DNA from: an uncultured Clostridia bacterium
GTDB lineage: Bacteria; Bacillota; Clostridia; Christensenellales; Borkfalkiaceae
Assembly (NCBI GenBank): GCA_944328445.1
Contig: CALVHO010000012.1
Coordinates: forward strand, 1 to 61,270
DNA length: 61,270 bases
Reading direction: 5' to 3'
Numbering within the stretch: the first letter of the stretch is position 1; every line of letters begins with the position of its first letter. A program made the position numbers and the translations under genes. Of the stretch, positions 1 to 7,028 are shown piece after piece. The notes under the pieces were generated by a model that saw only the letters and a program-made list of their open reading frames with translations, was not told where the DNA came from and searched no databases.

Positions 1-74
1 GGCAGGGGAGACGCGATTCGAACACGCAACCTACGGTTTTGGAGACCGCTACTCTACCGTTGAGCCACTCCCCT
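1..74 (-). tRNA. tRNA-Trp (CCA anticodon)
   Basis: On the minus strand the acceptor arm AGGGGAG pairs with CTCCCCT. The anticodon loop reads CTCCAAA with anticodon CCA, and the T loop is TTCGAAT. The discriminator base is G, as expected for tRNA-Trp, followed by CC at the window edge, so the final A of an encoded CCA would lie just outside. The cloverleaf is otherwise complete. Confidence 0.95.
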
Positions 75-86
75 GTGTCCTGTATG

Positions 87-115
87 ATTATATACCAAAA
101 ATTCTGTTTCGTCAA
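87..115 (-). promoter_or_regulatory. promoter of tRNA-Trp
   Basis: The minus strand has TTGACG (110-115), a 17-bp spacer and TATAAT (87-92). The predicted transcript starts a few bases upstream of the tRNA 5' end at 74. Confidence 0.75.
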
Positions 116-154
116 TCAGATTTCATTCATTGCCGACAAAAAAGGAGCGAAAAA

Positions 155-967
155 ATGAAAAAGCAATACAAACTCGGCGTCATCGGCGCGGGATTCATGG
201 CGCGCGCCATCGTAAAAGGCGCGGTGTATTCCGACTTTATCAAGCCCAAAAAGATCATCGCCTCCGACCTTTCGGACGAGGCGCTGGCCGCGATGGGGGA
301 GCTCGGCGTGCAATGCACCAAGAACAACCGCGATGTGGCCGAAAACTGCGAATACCTGCTCTTTGCCGTCAAGCCGCAGCACTTTGCGGACGTGGCCGAG
401 AGCCTGCGCGGCGTGCCCGTGGAAAAGGCGATCTCCATCATGGCGGGGGTGCGCAAGGCAACGGTGCGCGACGCCCTGTTTGAAAAGAACACAAAAGTGG
501 CGCGCGCCATGCCCAACCTGCCCTGTTCGGTGGGCGCGGGGATGGTGGCGCTCGACGCGGAGGACTTTTCGGACGATATCGACGACGGAGCATTCGTCGT
601 CTCCCTGTTCGACTGTTCGGGCAACGTCATTTCCGTGCCCGAGGAAAAGCTCAACGCCGTCACGGGCATCAGCGGCAGCGGGCCCGCGTACGTCTACTTG
701 TTCCTCGACGGCCTCATCCGCGCCGGCGTGCGGCAGGGGCTGAGCGAGGACGAGGCCAAAACGCTGGCCATCAACACGGTGGCGGGCGGCGTGGAAATGG
801 TGGCCCGCTCCGAGGACAAGTCGCTCGACGAGCTCGTTTCCGCCGTTTGCAGCAAGGGCGGCACCACCATCCAGGCCGTGGATTCCTTCCGCCGCGACGA
901 CCTTGCGGGCGTCATCGACCGCGCCGTCGACGCCTGCGTCAAGCGCGCCGAAGAACTTTCGCACTAA
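155..967 (+). CDS. proC: pyrroline-5-carboxylate reductase
   Basis: A 270-residue cytosolic enzyme that reduces 1-pyrroline-5-carboxylate to proline with NAD(P)H, the last step of proline synthesis. The N-terminus has the Rossmann signature GVIGAGFMA (residues 8-16). The C-terminal dimerisation and active-site region carries GISGSGPAYVYLF (171-183) and VCSKGGTT (231-238), the family signature. Length matches the family (about 270). The start at 155 is supported by AAGGAG about 8 nt upstream. It diverges from the tRNA-Trp gene; no clear promoter of its own was identified. Other proline genes are not adjacent. Confidence 0.95.
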   Translation: MKKQYKLGVIGAGFMARAIVKGAVYSDFIKPKKIIASDLSDEALAAMGELGVQCTKNNRDVAENCEYLLFAVKPQHFADVAESLRGVPVEKAISIMAGVRKATVRDALFEKNTKVARAMPNLPCSVGAGMVALDAEDFSDDIDDGAFVVSLFDCSGNVISVPEEKLNAVTGISGSGPAYVYLFLDGLIRAGVRQGLSEDEAKTLAINTVAGGVEMVARSEDKSLDELVSAVCSKGGTTIQAVDSFRRDDLAGVIDRAVDACVKRAEELSH

Positions 968-1039
968 AAATTTGGACACGTATCTTGATTTTTGCGGCCA
1001 TATACGGGCGGACCGTGTGCGGCCGCGAGGACCGATCTC

Positions 1040-1486
1040 ATGAAAAAAGTGGACTTGTACACCGACGGGGCCTGCTCGGGCAACCCGGGGGCGGGCGGCT
1101 ACGGTGCCATCCTGATCTATCGCGGTATCGAGCGGGAGATCAGCGGCGGCGAGGCGGTAACGACCAACAACCGCATGGAGATGCGCGCCGTCATCGAGGG
1201 GCTCGCCTGTCTGAAAGAGCGGTGCGACGTCACCGTGTACAGCGATTCGGCGTACACCGTCAACGCCTTCAACGAGGGGTGGCTGGCGGGCTGGCGCAAA
1301 AACGGCTGGAAAAAGGCGGACGGCAAGCCCGTGCTCAACGCCGACCTTTGGCAGGCGCTGGACGCGGCGGTCACCGCGCACAACGTGCGCTTCGTCAAAG
1401 TCAAAGGCCATGCAGACAACGAATACAACAACCGCTGCGACGCGCTGGCGCGCGCGGCTGCCAAATTGGCGGGCGGCACGCAGTAA
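1040..1486 (+). CDS. rnhA: ribonuclease HI
   Basis: A 148-residue type 1 RNase H that cleaves the RNA strand of RNA-DNA hybrids. The catalytic set is visible: Asp9 in YTDGACSGNPG, Glu47 in NNRMEMRA, Asp69 in YSDSAY, and His124 and Asp134 in GHADNEYNNRCD. The length is typical of bacterial RNase HI without an N-terminal hybrid-binding domain. The reading frame is open further upstream from a TTG at 992, but ATG 1040 has a GAGG motif upstream and fits the family N-terminus. It follows proC after 72 nt. Confidence 0.93.
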   Translation: MKKVDLYTDGACSGNPGAGGYGAILIYRGIEREISGGEAVTTNNRMEMRAVIEGLACLKERCDVTVYSDSAYTVNAFNEGWLAGWRKNGWKKADGKPVLNADLWQALDAAVTAHNVRFVKVKGHADNEYNNRCDALARAAAKLAGGTQ

Positions 1487-1567
1487 ACCGCGCCCCGCGG
1501 CAGGCATGCCGCGCCGCCGTGCGGGATATACTATACCGAGACCATCTTCCCGCCCGACTTTTTTGCT

Positions 1568-2578
1568 ATGCAGCTCTGTTCTCCCTTCTTAAAAAAATGT
1601 ATCGCCCTCGCCGTGACGGTCCTGGCCGCCGCGGCGGCCGTCGTGTTTACCGTTCTGGCCGCCATGCAGTTTGACGAGGGCTTTATCCATGACCACGCCG
1701 CCGTACTCGTTTCCGCGCTCGTCGGCGCCGAGGTTCTCTACACGGCTGCCACGGCCGTCTTTTTCTTTTTGGAAAAGGAGACCCTTTTCAAGTGCTTTTT
1801 GACCGGCCTCATCCTCGCGGCCGCGATCCTGTTCGGTGTGTGGCTGGTGCACGTGACGGGGCTTTGGGACCGCTTCGATTCGGTGGAGGAGCTGCGCGCC
1901 TTTATCCGCGGCACGGGGGCGTGGGCGCCCGTCGTGTTCATCGTCGTGCAGGCGCTGCAAGTGTTTTTGCTGCCCATCCCCGGCGTGCTGACGGTGGGCG
2001 CGGGCGTGCTCATCTTCGGCGAACTTCTGACCTGCCTGTACAGCTACGCGGGCATCCTCATCGGCTCTCTGCTCGCCTTCTGGATCGGCCGCGCGCTCGG
2101 CTACAAGGCAGCCGCCTGGCTGGTGGGCAAAGAATCGCTGGACAAATGGCTGGAAAAAGTCAAGGGCAAGGACCGCCTCATCCTGTCGGCGATGTTCATT
2201 TTGCCCCTGTTCCCCGACGACATCCTGTGCTTCGTGTGCGGGCTGTCCACCATGAGCTGGCGCTATTTCATCGTTTTGCAGCTGATCGCGCGCGCCATCT
2301 CCGTATCGCTGACCAGCTTTTCGCTGGGCGGGAGCATCATCCCGTACGATACCTGGTGGGGCATCGCGCTGTGGGTGTTTTTGGCCGCCGCCGTGATCGC
2401 GCTCTTCATCCTTCTTTGGAAAAAGGGCGACAAGATCGAGCGTTGGTTCTTTTCATTGTTCAAAAAGCGTGAACAGGACAAAGGAAAGGGGAACGAAGTT
2501 TTGCAAAAAGGTGAAGGGGAGCCGCCCGCGGCGGATGCGCAAAGCGCCCCCGTCGGCCGCGGAAACGGCGAAGGTTGA
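1568..2578 (+). CDS. TVP38/TMEM64 (VTT domain) family membrane protein
   Basis: A 336-residue integral membrane protein of the VTT/DedA-related superfamily (YdjX/YtxB-like), whose bacterial members are poorly characterised and proposed to act in membrane lipid or ion handling. It has two extra N-terminal membrane segments (about 10-32 and 45-63), a third near 75-95, then the VTT core. Core motifs are FLLPIPGVLTVGAG (about 135-150), the glycine-rich FWIGRALGY segment, and the re-entrant loop FILPLFPDDILCFVCG. The last 50 residues are charged and Pro/Ala-rich, probably cytoplasmic. No good Shine-Dalgarno precedes ATG 1568, so the start is uncertain. Confidence 0.8.
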   Translation: MQLCSPFLKKCIALAVTVLAAAAAVVFTVLAAMQFDEGFIHDHAAVLVSALVGAEVLYTAATAVFFFLEKETLFKCFLTGLILAAAILFGVWLVHVTGLWDRFDSVEELRAFIRGTGAWAPVVFIVVQALQVFLLPIPGVLTVGAGVLIFGELLTCLYSYAGILIGSLLAFWIGRALGYKAAAWLVGKESLDKWLEKVKGKDRLILSAMFILPLFPDDILCFVCGLSTMSWRYFIVLQLIARAISVSLTSFSLGGSIIPYDTWWGIALWVFLAAAVIALFILLWKKGDKIERWFFSLFKKREQDKGKGNEVLQKGEGEPPAADAQSAPVGRGNGEG

Positions 2579-2611
2579 GCGCCCGTTCCCGCCGTTATTT
2601 TTGCCGACGGC

Positions 2612-2641
2612 TTGACAGGGCGCGGGTGCATATGTTATCAT
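2612..2641 (+). promoter_or_regulatory. promoter of the SPFH-domain gene
   Basis: TTGACA (2612-2617), an 18-bp spacer and TATCAT (2636-2641), followed by an AGGAGA ribosome binding site before ATG 2670. Confidence 0.65.
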
Positions 2642-2669
2642 ACAGGCAACGGAAATCGAGGAGACATCT

Positions 2670-3605
2670 ATGGAAAACGCACGCAAACAGACGCAGGAAA
2701 AGATCTTGAAGCCCATGAGCGGCTGGCTCATGCTCTTTGTGGCGCTGCTGCTGATCGCGGGCGGCGTGGCCTTGCTCGCTTGCAGCTCGCTTGCCGACGG
2801 AGACGCCGTGCTCGGCGTCATGATCGCGGCGGGTATCGCCGCCATCGTCGTCGGCATGTTTCTGTTCGGCGGGTTGAAGATCGTCGACCCCAACGAGGCG
2901 CTCGTGCTGACGCTGTTCGGCAAATACCATGGCACGATCAAGCGCGAGGGGTATTTTTGGGTGAACCCGTTCTGCTCGGCGTTCAACCCCGCCGCGGGCA
3001 TCGTCGCCGCTTCGCGCAAAAAGATCTCCCTCAAAGCGATGACCCTCAACAACGAAAAGCAAAAGGTCAACGACGAGGAGGGCAACCCCATCGAGATCGG
3101 CGTCGTCGTCATCTGGAAGGTGGTGGACACCGCCAAAGCCGTCTTCGACGTGGACAACTTCGTCTCCTACATCTCGACCCAGTGCGACGCGGCCATCCGT
3201 CAGGTGGCGCGGCAGTACCCGTACGACGTATCCGAAAACGGCGACGAAAAATCGCTGCGCGGCTCTTCGGTGGAGATCGCCGAGATCTTGCGCCAAGAGA
3301 TCCAGTCGCGCGTGGACATCGCGGGCATCGAGATCAGCGAGGCGCGCATCTCCCACCTCGCCTACGCCCCCGAGATCGCGGCGGCGATGTTGCAGCGGCA
3401 GCAGGCTTCGGCCATCATCGCCGCGCGGCAGAAGATCGTCGACGGCGCCGTGAGCATGGTGGAGATGGCCCTTAAAAAGCTGAGCGAAAACGGCATCGTT
3501 TCGCTGGACGAAGAGCGCAAGGCGGCCATGGTCTCCAACCTTCTCGTCGTGCTCTGCGGGAACAAAGACGCGCAGCCCGTCGTGAACAGCGGCGCGGTGT
3601 ATTGA
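2670..3605 (+). CDS. SPFH/band-7 domain membrane protein
   Basis: A 311-residue protein of the stomatin/prohibitin/flotillin superfamily. Two hydrophobic N-terminal segments (about 19-40 and 47-70) are followed by the SPFH domain beginning at [20 protein letters not shown] and running to about residue 250, then an Ala/Gln-rich helical stretch near 230-270. Family members form membrane-associated oligomers that organise microdomains or regulate membrane proteases. No NfeD-type partner gene lies next to it, so its partner is unknown. It has its own promoter and an intrinsic terminator directly downstream, so it is probably monocistronic. Confidence 0.85.
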   Translation: MENARKQTQEKILKPMSGWLMLFVALLLIAGGVALLACSSLADGDAVLGVMIAAGIAAIVVGMFLFGGLKIVDPNEALVLTLFGKYHGTIKREGYFWVNPFCSAFNPAAGIVAASRKKISLKAMTLNNEKQKVNDEEGNPIEIGVVVIWKVVDTAKAVFDVDNFVSYISTQCDAAIRQVARQYPYDVSENGDEKSLRGSSVEIAEILRQEIQSRVDIAGIEISEARISHLAYAPEIAAAMLQRQQASAIIAARQKIVDGAVSMVEMALKKLSENGIVSLDEERKAAMVSNLLVVLCGNKDAQPVVNSGAVY

Positions 3606-3650
3606 GCGCGGCAGGGGACGCAAACGGCGTTCCTTTGCACAAAAGCCTTC

Positions 3651-3682
3651 AAAAGGCGGGCAAATCGCCCGCCTTTTGTTTG
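3651..3682 (+). terminator. intrinsic terminator after the SPFH gene
   Basis: The arms AAAAGGCGGGC (3651-3661) and GCCCGCCTTTT (3667-3677) form a perfect 11-bp stem with a 5-nt loop, followed by GTTTG. Confidence 0.85.
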
Positions 3683-3708
3683 TGCTTTCGCCGCCGATGT
3701 GGTATAAT
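3680..3708 (+). promoter_or_regulatory. promoter of the ABC-F gene (extended -10)
   Basis: A perfect TATAAT (3703-3708) preceded by TGG, giving an extended -10. The -35 at 3680-3685 (TTGTGC) is weak at 17-bp spacing and overlaps the tail of the preceding terminator. Confidence 0.65.
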
Positions 3709-3737
3709 GGCGGCGATATCAAAAAAATGAGGTAGGC

Positions 3738-5315
3738 ATGTTACAGGTCACGAACGTCAGTTTGCAGTACGGCAGCAAAAAGCTGTTTGAAGACGTCAAC
3801 TTAAAATTCACCAACGGCAACTGCTACGGCATCATCGGCGCCAACGGCGCGGGCAAATCCACCTTTTTGAAGGTGCTTTCGGGCGAGATCGAGCCGAACA
3901 AGGGCGAAGTCTCTTTGGGCAAGAACGAGCGCATGTCCGTGCTCATGCAGAACCAGAACGCTTTCGACGCCGAAACGGTTGTTCGCACCGTGATGCTCGG
4001 CCACAAACGGCTGGTGCAGATCATGGACGAAAAGGACGCGCTGTACGCCAAGGAAGATTTCTCCGAGGAGGACGGCTTGCGCGCTTCCGAACTGGAAAGC
4101 GAATTTGCCGAGCTCGGCGGCTGGGAAGCGGAGTCGGAAGCGGAAACGCTCCTGAACGAGCTGGATATCCCCGCCGAATACCACTGCGCGCGCATTGGCG
4201 AGCTGGACGCGAAGCTCAAAGTCAAAGTGCTTTTGGCGCAGGCGCTGTTCGGCAACCCCGACGTGCTGCTTTTGGACGAGCCGACCAACAACCTCGACAT
4301 CAAGACGGTGCGCTGGCTGGAAAACTACCTGCTCGATTTTGAGAACACCATCATCATCGTCTCGCACAACCGCCACTTTTTGAACAAGGTCTGCACCTAC
4401 ATCTGCGACGTAGACTTCGGCAAGATCCAGCTGTACCTCGGCAACTACGATTTCTGGTACCAGACCAGCCAGCTCATCGCCAGGCAGATGCGCGACCAGA
4501 ACAAAAAGGCCGAACAGCGCGCCAAGGAGTTGCAGGAGTTCATCGCCCGCTTCGCGGCCAATGCCTCCAAATCGCGCCAGGCCACTTCGCGCAAAAAAGA
4601 GCTCGAACGGCTGACCATCAACGACATCAAGCCCTCCCTGCGCAAATACCCCTTCATCGACTTCAAGTTCGAGCGGGAGATCGGCAACGACATCCTCGCC
4701 GTCGAGGGTCTGACAAAAGAAGGGTACTTTGAAAACCTCGACTTCATCGTGCAAAAGAACGACAAGATCGGCTTCGTTTCGGACAAGAGCACGACCATCA
4801 CCATGCTCTTCGACGTGCTCACGGGCAAGGTCCAGCCCGACGCGGGCACCGTCCGCTGGGGCAAGACCATCGTGCTTTCGGTGCTGCCCCAAAACAACGG
4901 GGAGTTCTTTGAAGGATGTGACCTCAACCTCGTCGAATGGCTGAGCCAGTTCTCCAACGACCATTACGAAGAATACCTCCGCGGCTGGCTGGGGCGCATG
5001 CTCTTTTCGGGGGAAGAGGCACTCAAAAAGGCCAAAGTCCTCTCGGGCGGGGAAAAGGTGCGCTGCATGCTCGCCAAAATGATGCTCGAAGGCGGCAACT
5101 TCCTCATCATGGACGAGCCGACCAACCATCTCGACCTCGAATCGATCACGGCGCTCAACAGCGGCATGCAAAACTTCAAGGGCTGCATCCTCTTCACCTC
5201 GCACGACCAGGAACTGATGAACACCGTCACCAACCGCATCATCGAGATCAACGGGACCAAGACCTTCGACAAAAACGTCACCTACGACGAATATCTGGAC
5301 ATCACCAACAACTGA
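3738..5315 (+). CDS. ABC-F family ATPase with asymmetric nucleotide sites (YbiT-like)
   Basis: A soluble 525-residue protein with two ABC domains and no membrane segment, the ABC-F layout of ribosome-associated translation factors. NBD1 has an intact Walker A (GANGAGKST, 34-42) and Walker B (LLLDEPTNNLD), but its signature is degenerate: ELDAKLKVKV at about 155-164 where LSGG(Q/E) is expected. NBD2 has an intact signature (LSGGEKVR, from 435) and Walker B (LIMDEPTNHLD), but its Walker A is replaced by FVSDKSTTITML (346-357). A charged linker, about 245-310, corresponds to the P-site tRNA interaction motif. One composite ATP site (NBD1 Walker A with NBD2 signature) is therefore canonical and the other is degenerate on both sides. 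Resistance or translation role is unknown. Confidence 0.88.
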   Translation: MLQVTNVSLQYGSKKLFEDVNLKFTNGNCYGIIGANGAGKSTFLKVLSGEIEPNKGEVSLGKNERMSVLMQNQNAFDAETVVRTVMLGHKRLVQIMDEKDALYAKEDFSEEDGLRASELESEFAELGGWEAESEAETLLNELDIPAEYHCARIGELDAKLKVKVLLAQALFGNPDVLLLDEPTNNLDIKTVRWLENYLLDFENTIIIVSHNRHFLNKVCTYICDVDFGKIQLYLGNYDFWYQTSQLIARQMRDQNKKAEQRAKELQEFIARFAANASKSRQATSRKKELERLTINDIKPSLRKYPFIDFKFEREIGNDILAVEGLTKEGYFENLDFIVQKNDKIGFVSDKSTTITMLFDVLTGKVQPDAGTVRWGKTIVLSVLPQNNGEFFEGCDLNLVEWLSQFSNDHYEEYLRGWLGRMLFSGEEALKKAKVLSGGEKVRCMLAKMMLEGGNFLIMDEPTNHLDLESITALNSGMQNFKGCILFTSHDQELMNTVTNRIIEINGTKTFDKNVTYDEYLDITNN

Positions 5316-5321
5316 AACACC

Positions 5322-6242
5322 ATGTATCCGCAATACATCCTGCGTTTTTCGGACGGCAGCGGCATCGGCCTTTACGAGATCTTTTTCGCCGTCGGCATCG
5401 TCGCTGCGCTCGTATTGGTGCGCGTGCTGGCCGACCGCCGCAAGATCCCCGCAAAACTGCAAAACCTTCTACTCATCGACGCCGTCGCCGCCTGCGTCGT
5501 CGGCTACTTTGCGGCCGTGCTCTTCCAGGGTGTTTACGACTGGTTCGAGACGGGCGTGTTCAAACTCGACTCCACGACGGGCGCCACCTTCTACGGCGGG
5601 CTCATCGGCGGGGCGGGCGCGTTCTGCGCCATCTATTTCGGCTTCGGGCACCTGCTGTTCAAAGAGGGGCGCGAACACATCCGCTACCTGGCCGCCGTCG
5701 CGAACATCGCCGCCGTCTGCATCCCCGCGGCGCACGCCTTCGGGCGGCTCGGCTGCCTTTCCGCGGGCTGCTGCTCGGGCAAGCCGACGGACGCCTGGTT
5801 CGGCATCTACATGCACACCGCCGATTACGGCTACGCCAAAGTCGTGCCCCTGCAACTGTTTGAAGCGCTCTTTCTCTTCGCGCTGGCGGGGTTCCTGTTC
5901 GCGCGGAACTGGCAGCGCAAGGGGATGTGCATGCCCGTCTATCTCATCGGGTACGGCGTCTGGCGCTTCGTCATCGAATTCTTCCGCGGGGACGACCGCG
6001 GCGCCACTTTCATTTCCTTCCTTTCGCCTTCCCAGCTAACGGCCGTCCTGCTCGTTTTGGCGGGCATAGGCATGACCGCGGCATACTTTTGGATGCTGAA
6101 AAAGCGCGGCAAGGCGTATTTTGAAGGGCGCGCGGGCTTCGCCAGATATACGGAAGAGCCCGCAGGCGCCGAGCCCGCCGAAGAGCGCGGCGAAAACGCA
6201 CAAGCGGCCCCGCCCGCAGAGGAGAGCGGCGAGGAAAAGTAG
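5322..6242 (+). CDS. Lgt-family (prolipoprotein diacylglyceryl transferase-like) membrane protein
   Basis: A 306-residue multi-span membrane protein with the Lgt fold signatures: TFYGGLIGG (89-97), HAFGRLGCLSAGCCSGKPT (138-156) and FVIEFFRGDDRG (216-227). Lgt transfers diacylglyceryl from phosphatidylglycerol to the lipobox cysteine. Two features differ from classic Lgt: the HGG motif is YGG (Tyr91 in place of the catalytically important His), and the Arg-containing motif has the Cys-rich GCxxAGCC variant. It may thus be a paralogue with another acceptor. The last 50 residues are acidic and Ala/Glu-rich. It starts 6 nt after the ABC-F stop without its own Shine-Dalgarno, so translation is probably coupled. 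Confidence 0.75.
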   Translation: MYPQYILRFSDGSGIGLYEIFFAVGIVAALVLVRVLADRRKIPAKLQNLLLIDAVAACVVGYFAAVLFQGVYDWFETGVFKLDSTTGATFYGGLIGGAGAFCAIYFGFGHLLFKEGREHIRYLAAVANIAAVCIPAAHAFGRLGCLSAGCCSGKPTDAWFGIYMHTADYGYAKVVPLQLFEALFLFALAGFLFARNWQRKGMCMPVYLIGYGVWRFVIEFFRGDDRGATFISFLSPSQLTAVLLVLAGIGMTAAYFWMLKKRGKAYFEGRAGFARYTEEPAGAEPAEERGENAQAAPPAEESGEEK

Positions 6243-6373
6243 CCCCGAACGGCAGGCAGTGCAAACCCGCGGCATACGGCGCGGGCTTGCGGCTTATACT
6301 AAATAAAAATAAACAGAAAGCGATCGCAGCGGCGGCCGTCGGGCCGTTTGCGGCGCACATCCGGAGGTATGGC

Positions 6374-6886
6374 ATGAACGAAGACAAAGACGCCCTGACG
6401 GAACAAGGGCAGCAAAAGGAAGGCGCCGTTCCCGAGACGGCGGAAAAATCGGACGCGGGCGGACGCGATCCCACGGAGAAAACCCAAGAAACGGAGAAGC
6501 CATCCGCTGCGGACAACGCGGCCGAGCGCCCGTCCGCGGGCGGGCGGGGCGAAGGCGGCAAGCCCGACGAGAATACGAAAAAGCTCGTCTGCTGCCTGGC
6601 GTACCTGTTCGGCATCCTATTTTTCCTGCCGCTGATCTACGCGGGGGAGGATAAGTTTGCCAAATTCCATGCAAACCAATCCCTCGTCGTCCTGCTCATC
6701 GTCATCGTCGGCGAAGTGCTGTTCGGCGTGCTGGCGGGCATCCCGGGCCTCGGGGTGATCTTCGGCATCGTCATCGGCGTGTTCAACCTCGCCGTGCTCG
6801 TTGCCTGCATCTACGCCATCCTCGGCGCCGCACAGGGCGAGGAGCGCAAGATCCCCCTCATCGGCGGCATCCGCCTGCTCAAATAA
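6374..6886 (+). CDS. Tic20-like / DUF4870-type small membrane protein
   Basis: About 170 residues. The first 75 are hydrophilic and low-complexity (Glu/Lys/Asp/Ala). The C-terminal part holds three or four hydrophobic helices starting at KKLVCCLAYLFGILFFLPLI, with the motif KFAKFHANQSLVVLL that resembles the DUF4870/Tic20-like family. Function is unknown. ATG 6374 is preferred over an in-frame upstream start at 6287 because GGAGG sits 6 nt before it. An intrinsic terminator follows. Confidence 0.7.
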   Translation: MNEDKDALTEQGQQKEGAVPETAEKSDAGGRDPTEKTQETEKPSAADNAAERPSAGGRGEGGKPDENTKKLVCCLAYLFGILFFLPLIYAGEDKFAKFHANQSLVVLLIVIVGEVLFGVLAGIPGLGVIFGIVIGVFNLAVLVACIYAILGAAQGEERKIPLIGGIRLLK

Positions 6887-6902
6887 CGGTTTTATCGGCG
6901 TG

Positions 6903-6937
6903 AACGGCATCCGCGGCGGGTGCCGTTTTTGTTTTTT
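6903..6937 (+). terminator. intrinsic terminator
   Basis: AACGGCA (6903-6909) pairs with TGCCGTT (6921-6927) around a GC-rich loop, followed by a T-rich tract up to 6937. Confidence 0.75.
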
Positions 6938-6967
6938 CATCTTCTTGGCGTTTGGCGCCCGCCACCC

Positions 6968-6996
6968 TTGCCAAAGGGCGCGCGATTTGGTATAAT
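6968..6996 (+). promoter_or_regulatory. promoter of polA-coaE-slt
   Basis: TTGCCA (6968-6973), a 17-bp spacer and TATAAT (6991-6996). The transcript would start near 7003, upstream of the polA ribosome binding site. Confidence 0.8.
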
Positions 6997-7028
6997 GTCC
7001 GTGAACAAACCTTGCAGCGAGGCGGGAA

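Noticed and set aside
60..88. Possible + strand promoter TTGAGC-17-TATGAT for proC overlapping the tRNA-Trp gene
   Set aside because: The -35 lies within conserved tRNA sequence and the match is weak; not enough to call.
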